Origin: Desulfotignum sp.
GTDB lineage: Bacteria > Desulfobacterota > Desulfobacteria > Desulfobacterales > Desulfobacteraceae
DNA: 35,801 nucleotides
Assembly: GCA_021737695.1 (NCBI GenBank)
Contig: JAIPDL010000036.1
Location: forward strand, 1 to 35,801
Reading direction: 5' to 3'
Shown here: positions 25,333 to 34,381 of the stretch, one piece after another
How positions within the stretch are numbered: the stretch's first letter is position 1
Layout of the letters: each line of letters begins with the position of its first letter
Notes under the pieces: generated by a model
Database searches by the model: none
The model's input: the letters and a program-made list of their open reading frames with translations, nothing else
What the model was told of the DNA's origin: nothing
Made by a program: the position numbers and the translations under genes

Positions 25333-27439
25333 GACCGGTTCCATAAAAAAAAGCCCGGAAACCAGGACGTTCTGTCTGACGCTGGCCCTCTGTCTGGCCC
25401 TCTGTCTGACCCAGATTGCCGTGCCCGTGGGATCCGCCTTTGGCAATGAGTCCACCCCGGCCCTGGACATCCTATCCTGCCTGAAACAGCTCAAGGAATG
25501 GCGCCCCCCTTTGACCACCACGGTTTATGCCAAAGACGGCAGTATCCTGGCCTATTTTTACCGGGAGAACAGGTATTACGCCCCTTTGGAAAGCCTGCCG
25601 AAACATCTGAAACAGGCCTTTATCGCCGTGGAAGACAGTGCCTTTTACACCCATGACGGGATCGATCCCCAGGCCGTGTTCCGGGCTTTTTCAAACAACT
25701 TGAAAGCAGGATCATGGCAACAGGGTGGCTCCACCATCACCCAGCAGGTGGTCAAACGGCTGGTTCTGTCCGGAAATAAAAACCTGGAACGTAAATTCAA
25801 GGAAGCCCTCCTGGCCTATCACCTGGAACAACACCTGACCAAGGATCAGATCCTGGCCATCTACCTGAACGAGATCTATTTCGGGGCCGGCGCCTATGGG
25901 ATCGAGGCGGCTGCCCGGACCTATTTCAACTGCCACGCCCGGGACCTGACCCTGGCCCAGGCCGCCCTCCTGGCCGGGCTGCCCAAATCCCCGTCCCGGC
26001 TCAATCCCTACCAGGCCCCTGAAATGGCCGCTGCCCGTCAGCAGTATGTCCTGGAACGAATGCTCACCGAACAATTCATCTCCAGAGACCAGTTCGAGGT
26101 GGCTGCAGCCGACCCCCTGCTTTATAAACGCATGCCTGATCCGTCCTGGAAAGAGGGGGCGTATTTTCTGTCCGAAGTCCGCCGCCGGTTGATCAAGGCA
26201 CTGGGCAAAGAAAAAATGACGGCCCGGGGTATTGTTCTTCCGGCCTATGGCGAGGATGCCCTCTACCAGGGAGGCCTGCATATCTACACCACCTATGACC
26301 GGGCCCACCAGGCAGCGGCCGTGAGCGCGCTTCGCCAGGGACTCGACCGGCTGACCCAGTACCAGGACTCCAGGCCCCAGGGCGCGGTCCTGTCCATGGA
26401 TCCTCATTCCGGCGAGGTCAAGGCCCTGGCAGGGGGATATGACTGGCAGGCCAGCCAGTTCAATCGCGCGACCCAGGCCCTTCGCCAGCCCGGCTCCCTG
26501 TTCAAGCCCGTGGTCTTTTCAGCCGCCCTGGCCAGGGGATACTCCCCTGCAAGCCTGATTATGGATGCCCCGTTTTCCGTGTTCCAGCCGACCTCCCAGA
26601 CCCTGTGGGTGCCCGGGAACTTTTCCGGGACCTATCGCGGCCCGACCCTTCTGGCTAGGGCCCTGATCCACTCCATCAACGTGGCCACGGCCCGTCTGGC
26701 CCTCGAAATCGGCATTGACAACATTATTGAACAGGCCCGTCAGATGGGATTTGAATCTGACCTGCCCCGTGTGCCGGCGGTCAGCCTGGGTGCCTGCGAA
26801 ACCACCCTGAATGACCTGGTCAGGGTCTATTCCGCCTTTCCCAGGGGCGGTACCTGGATCGAGCCGAGACTGGTCCTCGCCGTTTATGACCACGGCCACC
26901 GCCTTTTATTTGACAATCCGCCCCAAACCGCCCGTTCCATGAGTTCCCAAAACGCCTATATCATCACCCACCTTTTGAAGAAAAGCGTTGATCAGGGAAC
27001 CGGATGGCGCGCCAGCGCCCTCGGCCATCCGGCAGCCGGCAAAACCGGCACCAGCAACGACTGCCGTGACGCGTGGTTCGTGGGGTTCACCCCCTACCTG
27101 CTGACCGGGGTTTTTGTGGGATTTGACGATGCCGCACCCATGGGAGACCAGGGGACCGGGGCCAGGGCCGCCTCTCCCATCTGGCTCGATTACCACCAGG
27201 CTGTCAAACCGCAGTATGAATACGAAGATTTCCTCATTCCGCCTGGTATTTGTTTCGGCAGCGTCAACGCCCAGGGACACTTCCTGGGGGAAGGCTGGCA
27301 TGAAAACGCCATTGTTCTGCCGTTTTCCAAACAGACCGGGTTTCCGGATGTCACGGCAACGCCTCTGTATCATATCCGGCAGGAGAGCCTGACGGACCCG
27401 TCCCGGGCGGAGCTGCCGGTTATGCCACACTCAAACTGA
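25325..27439 (+). CDS. Bifunctional class A penicillin-binding protein (PBP1A type)
   Basis: 704 residues. After an N-terminal hydrophobic anchor (about 14-38) comes a GT51 glycosyltransferase domain (catalytic E103 in EDSAFYTHDG; GGSTITQQ; YLNEIYFG). The transpeptidase domain has all three motifs: S391-LF-K394, S450-I-N452 and K573-T-G. It polymerises and cross-links peptidoglycan on the outer face of the inner membrane. Tandem 12-bp copies (25382-25405) encode LALC twice inside the anchor. The ATG overlaps the upstream gene by 8 bp. Length is slightly short for PBP1A, closer to PBP1C/PbpG-like forms. Confidence 0.92.
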   Translation: MPETGSIKKSPETRTFCLTLALCLALCLTQIAVPVGSAFGNESTPALDILSCLKQLKEWRPPLTTTVYAKDGSILAYFYRENRYYAPLESLPKHLKQAFIAVEDSAFYTHDGIDPQAVFRAFSNNLKAGSWQQGGSTITQQVVKRLVLSGNKNLERKFKEALLAYHLEQHLTKDQILAIYLNEIYFGAGAYGIEAAARTYFNCHARDLTLAQAALLAGLPKSPSRLNPYQAPEMAAARQQYVLERMLTEQFISRDQFEVAAADPLLYKRMPDPSWKEGAYFLSEVRRRLIKALGKEKMTARGIVLPAYGEDALYQGGLHIYTTYDRAHQAAAVSALRQGLDRLTQYQDSRPQGAVLSMDPHSGEVKALAGGYDWQASQFNRATQALRQPGSLFKPVVFSAALARGYSPASLIMDAPFSVFQPTSQTLWVPGNFSGTYRGPTLLARALIHSINVATARLALEIGIDNIIEQARQMGFESDLPRVPAVSLGACETTLNDLVRVYSAFPRGGTWIEPRLVLAVYDHGHRLLFDNPPQTARSMSSQNAYIITHLLKKSVDQGTGWRASALGHPAAGKTGTSNDCRDAWFVGFTPYLLTGVFVGFDDAAPMGDQGTGARAASPIWLDYHQAVKPQYEYEDFLIPPGICFGSVNAQGHFLGEGWHENAIVLPFSKQTGFPDVTATPLYHIRQESLTDPSRAELPVMPHSN

Positions 27440-27471
27440 GATGACCTCAGGTGCATGTGACGATGGAGGTA

Positions 27472-28392
27472 TCATTGCGCATGATCATTGCTGTCAGAGA
27501 TCATGCGCCCATAGAGATTGCCCTGCGGCGGCGCCCCTCTGCGTTCGCTGGAAAGTGTGCAGCAGCTGTAATGCGGTTTCGAGCGACGGTTCAGGGAAAT
27601 CAGTACCCGGGCCACGGTCTGACTGATAATGCCCGCCACAGCCTGGCGGGTGATCTCTTCCAGGGCGGTACGGTTGTCGTAGGACATGGGGCGGTAGGGG
27701 CGCGGTGAAATCAGGGCATCGTATACGTCACTGACCATGATGATGTCGATCATCAGGTTATCGATGGGATTCCCTGACGGATAGCCGCTGCCGTTCTTGC
27801 GTTCATGGTGGTCTCTGGCCACCCGGGCCGCCAGGGTCTCGTGTTCCCGAAAAAAATGGGTCAGGAGTACGTATCCGGCCAGGGCGTGGTGCCGCAAATG
27901 GACTATCTCGGAGGATGTCAGGGCCGTTTTTTTCGTAAGAATGGGCAGCGGCACGCACAGCTTGCCGATATCATGAATGGGACCGGCCATGACCTCTTGC
28001 AGAAGGGCCGCCCGGTCATGGATCAGTTCCCGGCCGATGAGAATAGAGAGTGCGAAAACCAGAAGCATATGACGATAGGTGTAAAAATCCAGTTGGCGAA
28101 AATGATAGAGTGACGTCAGCAACGTCTCAGGCATGACCACATCCCCGGCGATATCAAAGAGGGTCTGCTGACGCTCGGTTTCGTGGAAAATCACATCATA
28201 GGGGGGCACTTCGAAAAAATACAGCATATCGGCGTGCACCTGTCCATAGTCCAGCAGATCGCAGGCAGGAAAATCCGTCTTGTGCTCGCCGGCAAGCGTT
28301 TGCAGGACCGGCATGGTCAAGAGGGTACCAGCGGGCAGTAACTCCCTGCCTGTGAGATCGATTACCGCATGGGTGAGACGATGTTCCGGCAT
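27472..28392 (-). CDS. HD-GYP domain protein (probable cyclic di-GMP phosphodiesterase)
   Basis: 306 residues. The HD-GYP metal and active-site residues are present: H108, HD (H140, D141) with the following K144, HH (168-169), DHHE (H195, H196, E197), GSGYP (201-205) and D222/D225. The N-terminal 95 residues are an unassigned helical or sensor region with no membrane segment. Such proteins hydrolyse c-di-GMP, often to GMP, with a di- or tri-iron centre. The C-terminal tail after the HD domain (from about residue 265) is basic and poorly conserved-looking. AAGGAG precedes the ATG. It is convergent with the PBP gene. Confidence 0.9.
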   Translation of the reverse strand: MPEHRLTHAVIDLTGRELLPAGTLLTMPVLQTLAGEHKTDFPACDLLDYGQVHADMLYFFEVPPYDVIFHETERQQTLFDIAGDVVMPETLLTSLYHFRQLDFYTYRHMLLVFALSILIGRELIHDRAALLQEVMAGPIHDIGKLCVPLPILTKKTALTSSEIVHLRHHALAGYVLLTHFFREHETLAARVARDHHERKNGSGYPSGNPIDNLMIDIIMVSDVYDALISPRPYRPMSYDNRTALEEITRQAVAGIISQTVARVLISLNRRSKPHYSCCTLSSERRGAPPQGNLYGRMISDSNDHAQ

Positions 28393-28453
28393 GGCATACT
28401 CCTTTTGTGCTGCTGCACCAGTGGAACAGGCATTTGTTTTTAGGTAAACAACC

Positions 28454-28529
28454 CTTCAAAGACGTTTGAAGCCCTTTCTATGATTCAGCCACTGATACAG
28501 GCACCTTCAGGTTAGCATGTATCAGTGGC
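28454..28529. repeat. Two inverted repeats upstream of the HD-GYP gene
   Basis: GCCACTGATACA (28488-28499) and its exact reverse complement (28518-28529) are separated by 18 bp. CTTCAAA/TTTGAAG (28454-28460, 28465-28471) with a four-base loop is nearer the gene. Neither has a T-run. On the minus strand a TTGACT box precedes the larger repeat, so an operator within a promoter is possible. Confidence 0.55.
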
Positions 28530-28588
28530 GGGCCGCTTCAGTCAAGAAAAAAATACCGCCTGAAAACTTCGGAAGGGAGCAACCCGGC

Positions 28589-30055
28589 CTACAGTGCCAG
28601 GCACGAGTGGACAAGAATCAGGAGGCAGATAATCTGCAATCCGCGTTGCGCCCGGCGTCCCAGGCGCCAGGGAGGCAGAAGAAAGGCCGTGAAAAACCCG
28701 GCCATCGCATAGAAAAAGGAAAAAAAGACCCCATTTCCAGGGTGCCATTCCGGGATCAGACACCCAAGGTAAACATAGACAGCCAGGGCCAGGGCCACAG
28801 CCTTGAGTCTTCTCGGGCCCCGGAACAGGGCAATGACGACGGCCGGTTGAACAAGAAAAAAGGCCAGGGGCCCAAACCATGACCCCCCTGCTCCCCCGTT
28901 CCGGAAAAGTTGAAAGACCGGCACTGAACTGCTTTGGGTAAAAAGGACTGAAGCTGCGGAAAACCAGATGTTTTCCAAAAACCCCAGCACCGCCGAAGAT
29001 GCTGCCGGACCCGCTTCCACCAGGTCCAGGAGAAACGGGGCATCCAGGCTGGATATCACATAGCCCAGAAAATTGGCGGCAGCTCCGGCCAGGCCTTCCC
29101 TGTTTTTTTCAACACCGCTGAACACCGCCGGGATGCCCGTCCAGAACCGGGAGAAAAACAGGGCCGGCAGTATTGAAACCACCGCTGTTCTCCAATGGTG
29201 CTTTGCCAGGGCCACCGGTGAAAACCCGTGTCTGCGAATCATTAACACACAGAACAAAACCGTCATGACCAGGGAAAAAACAAACGCCCCGTTGCCGTGG
29301 GAAAACAGAAAGCCAAGACAGCATGCAGCCAGGCAGAAATCCAGAGGGGTCGGCGTTTCAATCAGCCGGTAGACCGTCAACAAAGAGAAAAGGGCCACGG
29401 CGGCCGGCAGGATCTCACCCCCCGGGGTCACCCCGTGAAACACAAACCACGGCATGGAGGCCACCACAACGGTCACGGTAAAAGAAACGGGAACCCATGA
29501 GTATCTCCGGCTCAGGGCATAGGTGGAAAACAGCAGGGAAATGTAGGCGAAAAAACCGGGCAGCCCCGCTCCCATGGGTGAATCAGCCCCCGGAAAATGG
29601 CCGGAGATAAGCATGGCACTGGACGGAAAACCCCCGGTACCGGCAGCTCGGGAAAGGGTGTCAAAGGCCGCGAAATGGAAAAAATGCGGGACAAAGAAAA
29701 TCGCCCTGGCCCCCATGTATCCCCAGCAGAGGGCAAAAAAGAGAAGAATCACGGGGTGGCGCCTTGGCAGGAAATTCGCCAGATCACCAAGAATCCTTTT
29801 TGCTCCTTTGCGGCATTTCCACCCCAGAAAAAAGGCGCTGATACCCCCGGCTTCGGGTAAAAAACAGATGCCTGGCAGCGGCAGGACCCGAGCCGCCATC
29901 TGGAAAAGAGAGAACAGCAGCAAAGTGGTGATCAGGGCCGCTGCAGCCGCCTCGGCCATGGTGCGGTGCCGGAGCCTGAAACTCAGAAGCAGCCCGGCCG
30001 GATAAAGGAGGAACTCGACCAGGCGGATCGCGGTGAACAGGTCGTGATTACCCAT
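28589..30055 (-). CDS. Polytopic inner-membrane protein of unknown function
   Basis: About 488 residues with roughly a dozen predicted membrane helices and a short soluble loop near 315-340. The general look (long periplasmic loop with HFPGAD...GAGLPGFF, many aromatic helices) recalls GT-C-type glycosyltransferases or O-antigen polymerases, but no diagnostic motif was found. The ATG at 30055 overlaps the upstream stop (8 bp); a GTG at 30073 is the alternative. It is the last gene of the cluster with the deacetylase fusion and the Cys-rich protein. Confidence 0.65.
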   Translation of the reverse strand: MGNHDLFTAIRLVEFLLYPAGLLLSFRLRHRTMAEAAAAALITTLLLFSLFQMAARVLPLPGICFLPEAGGISAFFLGWKCRKGAKRILGDLANFLPRRHPVILLFFALCWGYMGARAIFFVPHFFHFAAFDTLSRAAGTGGFPSSAMLISGHFPGADSPMGAGLPGFFAYISLLFSTYALSRRYSWVPVSFTVTVVVASMPWFVFHGVTPGGEILPAAVALFSLLTVYRLIETPTPLDFCLAACCLGFLFSHGNGAFVFSLVMTVLFCVLMIRRHGFSPVALAKHHWRTAVVSILPALFFSRFWTGIPAVFSGVEKNREGLAGAAANFLGYVISSLDAPFLLDLVEAGPAASSAVLGFLENIWFSAASVLFTQSSSVPVFQLFRNGGAGGSWFGPLAFFLVQPAVVIALFRGPRRLKAVALALAVYVYLGCLIPEWHPGNGVFFSFFYAMAGFFTAFLLPPWRLGRRAQRGLQIICLLILVHSCLAL

Positions 30056-30413
30056 GGGGCTTGTTTTTTCCACGGGTATCGTCTTTTCCCCCGTCCTGTT
30101 CAGCTTTCAGGACGTCCCTGATTTCCACCATGAAATCGCGCATCTCTTTTGCCAGGGTCAGGCACTCATCACAATAGACTTTTTTCAGCAGCTTGTCATG
30201 GGCCTGGATCTGGTGATGATGCCAGGCGGGATAGGGAGTTCCCCGGCAGAACTTTTTGCCGGTATACCAGGCAATGGGGCAGCCGATGCAGGCCAGCATA
30301 TAGTAAATCCGGCAGGGAGGACAGTCCACCACCCCTGAATCGCTGCGCCTGCCGGCCATGATTTTCTCCCATTTCTCTATGGACGCCTCCATGATTTTAA
30401 CTTTGTTCAGCAT
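30048..30413 (-). CDS. Small Cys/His-rich protein of unknown function
   Basis: 121 residues with seven cysteines: C31 and C34 (CPPC), C42 and C45 (CIGCP), C56, and C81 and C84 (CDEC), plus an HHH run (65-67). The spacing fits one or two structural zinc sites or an Fe-S cluster, though it is not a family I can name. No signal peptide. The C-terminus is charged. The start overlaps the end of the deacetylase fusion gene (7 bp) and the end overlaps the membrane-protein gene, so the three are probably made together. Confidence 0.6.
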   Translation of the reverse strand: MLNKVKIMEASIEKWEKIMAGRRSDSGVVDCPPCRIYYMLACIGCPIAWYTGKKFCRGTPYPAWHHHQIQAHDKLLKKVYCDECLTLAKEMRDFMVEIRDVLKAEQDGGKDDTRGKNKPHG

Positions 30414-32365
30414 ACCTGTGCCACCTCCTTCCAGAATGCCCCGTGAACATAACGGCAGCGATGCATCACCGGATTCACCTTCTTTGGATCCGCCGCTGCC
30501 GCCACCTCGGGATATTCAGGTATTGTAGCCCCGCAAAGCACCCGCAGCATGGTCTCAACACTTTTTGCAAGGGCCGTGATATGGTATCCCCCCTCCAGGA
30601 CAAAGATCAGCATGGCCCGATTCTCCTTTGCAATGTCCATGATCGACGCGGTAATGGGGCCAAAGCCCCTGGAGGTGACCTTCATTTTCCCCAGTGGATC
30701 TGACTTGTGAATATCAAAACCGGCTGACACAAGGATGAGATCCGGTTTGAATTCCCTGGCCACGGGTTTCAGGATTTTCATAAAAATCGCCGTGAACTCA
30801 GCCTCTCCAAACCCCTTTGAAAGGGGAATGTTGATGGAATACCCCTCCCCGGGACCCAGGCCGGTTTCCGTGAAAAGCCCCGTGCCCGGGAAAAGGGGGT
30901 ACTGGTGGGTGGAAAAGAACATCACCGTGGGGTCTCGTTCAAAAATATGGCAGGTGCCGTTGCCGTGGTGGACATCAAAATCCACGATCAGCACCCTGGG
31001 CAGGCCCAGGACCGTTCTGGCATACATGGCGCCGACGGCCACATTATTAAAAATGCAGTACCCCATGGCCCGCCCCTGTTCCGCATGATGCCCCGGGGGC
31101 CGGACAAACACGGCCCCGTTTTCGATGGTCCCGGCAGCGGCTGCCCTGATGGCGGTTATCACAGCACCGCAGGCCAGAAGGGCTGTTTGAAATGTCTTTG
31201 GCGATGCCATGGTATCCGGGGTCAACCAGGTCTGTTCTCTGTACTGTGTCGCCGCCACCTGCTCAAAGTACCGGGGGGTGTGGACCCGGAGGATGTCCTC
31301 TTTTGCGGCCGGCACGGGCGGAATGACGGTCAGGCCCAGCCCGGTTTTCAGCCCGGTGACAAGATCATTGATCATGGCAAGCCTTTCCGGGGTTTCCGGG
31401 TGGCCGGCAGGGGTGTCATGGTCCAGAAACCGCGGGTCCATGACAACACCAGTGGGTTTTGTTTTCCTGCCGGCCCGGTTCTCTCCGGTTTTCGGAATGG
31501 CCAGCACATGACAGGGGGCCTGCCGGATCAAGGTTTCCGTGGTGGATCCCGTCAACAGCCTGCCCAGGATCGTGCGGGGCCTGACTCCGGTCACCACGAG
31601 ATCACACTGGTTTGCCCGGGCAAACCCGATGATCGTTTCACCGGGATTGCCCTCCAGCACTGTTACGAAGATCCTGCCCGGCCGCAGCTGTTTCTCATTA
31701 GACAGGGCTGCCAGTATCTGTTCCCGGATATGCTGCTCGAACTTTGCCTGCATGGATTGATAACAGTCCGGGTATTCCCTGGTTTCAGCCTCTGCCGGCG
31801 ACACAGCACAGTGTACGGCATCAAGATCCGCATCCAGGATCGCGGCAAATTCAGCGGCCTGTTGTGCCGGAAAACAGGCGGGGAAATCGCAGGCAACGGC
31901 GATTTTTCTGATGTCCGGTCCTTTGTCCGGGTGTTCCGGGTGTTCCCGGCATCGCATCACCAGAAAGGGCTTTTCACTGTGTCGTACCATTCGTTCGACC
32001 ACACTGCCCACAAAAGCCCGCTTGAATCCGGAGAATCCGAGACTGGCAGCGATGATCAGGTCTGCCCGGGTTTCCCTGACCGCTTTGACAAGGGCCGCAG
32101 CCGGCTCACCTTCGACAACCCGCCATTTCCATGGAACGTCTATGCTCTCCATGAGCCGGGCGATGGTGCCCTCTGCCCGGTGCAAAACCTGATCCCCGGA
32201 ACAGGAGGCGACCCGGTCCAGCCGCTCCCTGGATGGCGGCACCGCGTGAAAAACGACAAGAGATGCCCGGCATTGTTTTGCCAGATCCCTGCCCCAGGAG
32301 ATCACATGGGCCGAATAGTCTGACAGATCGATGGCGCAGAGTATTGTCTGGATTCTTTTGTCCAT
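30407..32365 (-). CDS. Two universal-stress domains fused to a histone-deacetylase-like hydrolase
   Basis: 652 residues from the ATG at 32365 (an earlier in-frame start at 32419 is less likely). Universal-stress domain 1 is about 1-142 and domain 2 about 151-292; the G-x2-G-x9-G-S nucleotide loop appears as A107...G110...G120-S in domain 1 and G260...P263...G273-S in domain 2. The HDAC/acetoin-utilisation domain spans about 304-625. It has an intact catalytic set: HH (426-427), zinc ligands D464, H466 and D551, and Y594 (GGYH). HDAC-like proteins of bacteria remove acyl groups from lysine or small amines. The stress domains may let ATP or stress state control this activity (inference). It heads a three-gene overlapping cluster. 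Confidence 0.88.
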   Translation of the reverse strand: MDKRIQTILCAIDLSDYSAHVISWGRDLAKQCRASLVVFHAVPPSRERLDRVASCSGDQVLHRAEGTIARLMESIDVPWKWRVVEGEPAAALVKAVRETRADLIIAASLGFSGFKRAFVGSVVERMVRHSEKPFLVMRCREHPEHPDKGPDIRKIAVACDFPACFPAQQAAEFAAILDADLDAVHCAVSPAEAETREYPDCYQSMQAKFEQHIREQILAALSNEKQLRPGRIFVTVLEGNPGETIIGFARANQCDLVVTGVRPRTILGRLLTGSTTETLIRQAPCHVLAIPKTGENRAGRKTKPTGVVMDPRFLDHDTPAGHPETPERLAMINDLVTGLKTGLGLTVIPPVPAAKEDILRVHTPRYFEQVAATQYREQTWLTPDTMASPKTFQTALLACGAVITAIRAAAAGTIENGAVFVRPPGHHAEQGRAMGYCIFNNVAVGAMYARTVLGLPRVLIVDFDVHHGNGTCHIFERDPTVMFFSTHQYPLFPGTGLFTETGLGPGEGYSINIPLSKGFGEAEFTAIFMKILKPVAREFKPDLILVSAGFDIHKSDPLGKMKVTSRGFGPITASIMDIAKENRAMLIFVLEGGYHITALAKSVETMLRVLCGATIPEYPEVAAAADPKKVNPVMHRCRYVHGAFWKEVAQVC

Positions 32366-32498
32366 AACATCCGCCTGCCTTTTTAAGGGAAAAGACCTGT
32401 AAAAGGACTGTTGGTTCAATTTACCATGATCCCGCCAAAATGCAACACCACAGGCAAAAACGGCAGTAAGAACAATTTCTTAAGGATGTGGGATATGA

Positions 32499-32960
32499 AT
32501 CCAGGCTGATCGTCCGGTACAATATGGCATCGACGTGAAGGTGCATTCCGTGTACATGTCCCAATATCAACTGGTGCCTTATAAGCGGATTGAAAAATAT
32601 TTTCAGGACCAGGTAAAGATTCTGATCAGTGCGGGGACGATTTTCAACTTTAACTATGATGTCTACCACAAACTGGAAGCCATATTTCAAACTCGACTGC
32701 CAGCATGACCTGTGTAACGCCCATCACTTAAGAGAGTTGGAAAGAGCCTGGAAACAGGATAAACAGGAATGGGCCAGAAACATGGGAGAGCTTTTGCTAC
32801 AGATCAATCAGGCGGTAGATGATGCCGGCGGACGACTGGAATCGGAAGAATCCCGGGAATTTCGACAAAAATACCGGGCTGTTTTCGTTCGATGGAAGGG
32901 GCTGCAATTTTCTGCAGGATCCGCAGCTACCTGTCTACATGCAAAAAACATAACAAGTAG
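32499..32960 (+). mobile_element. Degenerate IS66-family transposase fragment
   Basis: Three collinear pieces of an IS66 transposase lie in shifted frames. From 32499, frame 3 reads ADRPVQYGIDVKVHSVYMSQ through YHKLE, the zinc-finger-to-helix region. From about 32663 to 32906 another frame reads WKPYFKLDCQHDLCNAHHLR and onward to FRQKYR. From 32907 to 32960 the first frame resumes with IFCRIRSYLSTCKKHNK-stop, the usual C-terminus. The parts between, with most of the catalytic core, are deleted. The transposase is dead. Its downstream end abuts a truncated chemoreceptor gene. Confidence 0.85.
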
Positions 32961-32961
32961 G

Positions 32962-33040
32962 CTTGTAATTATTGAGCTGAATAGTTACGTTTTTTATACC
33001 TTCAAGTAAGGTTGTGATTTTCGAGCTGAATAGTTACGTT
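32962..33040 (+). repeat. 30-bp imperfect direct repeat at the IS66 end
   Basis: Two 30-bp units (32962-32991 and 33011-33040) match at 26 positions and share the identical 18-mer GAGCTGAATAGTTACGTT, spaced 49 bp apart. The second unit encodes the last residues of the truncated sensor on the opposite strand. It is probably a duplicated IS terminus. Confidence 0.65.
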
Positions 33041-33976
33041 GAAATTACGTATGGAGATGGCCACTGCCATCAGTTCTTCCACATTCTGGGCGACCGCGAC
33101 AGTCCATCCCTTCAGCGGAACCGGTGCAAATCCGGCTATTTTGGGAACCCCTTCAAAGGTATATGGCAGAACCCCGTTTTTCCCTGAAAGTATTTCATCG
33201 GCGATTTCCCTGACTCCTGCCGTTTTTTTAAGATTCAGGGTTGAGACATAAGCCGGGTTTGGATGGGCAAGGACAACCCCCTGACGGTCCACCATATATG
33301 CGTATCCTGTGGCACCTATTCGGGTGCCGGAAACATGCCCGGCCAGCTTTTCAAAATTGATGTCCATCCCGAAAACACCCGCAACCTTATCCCCCTTGTC
33401 CATGATTGGCGCCAGAAACCTGACAATCCGATCTTTTCCAGATACCCAGGAGATCACCGGACTGACTGCCGCGGTCCCGGTTTCAAGCATCTGATCGAAG
33501 CAGGCCATATCCGCAATGGATTCTCCCCTGTAGGGAACGGAATCATTTTGGCGGACACCGGCAAATAGACTGCCCCGGGCATCTCCCAGGAACAGTCCCT
33601 CACAGAATTCACCCAGCTGGACCGCTGTTTTTAAAAGGCTGTCGTTCACCCGTTGTTCGGTCAATTCATCAATGCCCATGCCCCCATAGAACCGGATATC
33701 CATACCGCCAAAACTCCGGTAACTGGCAGCCAGCCCCCTGGCAATGTGCCGCTGTTCATTTATGGCCATTTCCATCGTGGATGCCAGTCCGGCCGCAATA
33801 CGTTCGGACTCGGTTTTTGCCTTGGTTTCCATGGCTTTAGTGGCAATATTGGTCGAAAAATAACCAACCACCAGCAGCGGTACCATCACCATGAACATTC
33901 CCCCGGCCACCAGTTTCGTTTTGAGACTGAACCGGACCCTGCCTGTCACAGGGAAAATTGTCTTGATACATCCCAT
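33002..33976 (-). pseudogene. Chemoreceptor-type dCache sensor, truncated at its C-terminus
   Basis: 324 residues: a membrane helix (about 22-41) and a complete double-Cache ligand-binding domain (about 45-305, ending in PLKGWTVAVAQN). The reading frame then runs into IS66-end sequence and stops. The second membrane helix, HAMP and signalling (methyl-accepting, GGDEF or kinase) domain expected for this architecture are missing, and no remnant lies on the other side of the IS fragment. The product could still be inserted in the membrane but could not signal. The start has only a weak GGGG ribosome site. Confidence 0.75.
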
Positions 33977-34352
33977 ATGTCATTGCCCCATCTTATTGTA
34001 TCATCACCCTCTTGCCGATAGTCAGATCCGGCACGGACAGGAGTACCTGTTTTCCCGCATCCAGGAACCTGCCTCCCCTTGAAGCGTGCCTTCAGCCAAA
34101 CGGGGCCATCCTATCACCAGGGGTGTTAATATTGTATGAGCATTGGATAAGGCTTTCATCTTTTATCCGGTGTCAATCAGACGGATCCGCTCACGGGAGA
34201 ATTTGCGTTGCGGCTGGAATAACATACAGGCACATCCCGGCGGTCCTGACTGTCAAGCAGGAATCAGTAAGGACGCCGGAATGGATGCCGAAACCGGCAA
34301 AAGTCAGGCGATCAGCACAAAGGCATACCGGTAATAAAATTGATTTTACAGC
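33977..34352. other. Intergenic region without a recognisable gene
   Basis: About 375 bp between the truncated sensor and the TetR-type promoter. A 63-codon frame (34143-34334) has no ribosome site or recognisable product. No RNA gene or riboswitch was seen. Confidence 0.4.
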
Positions 34353-34381
34353 TTGACATATTAATACAAGTGTATTAATCA
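34353..34381 (+). promoter_or_regulatory. Promoter of the TetR-type regulator/sulfotransferase operon
   Basis: TTGACA (34353-34358) is a perfect -35. The -10 would lie at about 34376-34381 (TAATCA, 17-bp spacer), a weak match. The first palindromic operator covers the spacer. Confidence 0.55.

Noticed and set aside
30905-32323. A 472-codon open frame on the plus strand
   Set aside because: It lies opposite the USP-USP-HDAC gene, has no recognisable domain and a low-complexity composition; it is a shadow of a GC-rich coding strand.
34143-34334. 63-codon frame in the gap before the TetR-type gene
   Set aside because: No ribosome site, no recognisable product, biased towards charged residues as in non-coding frames.
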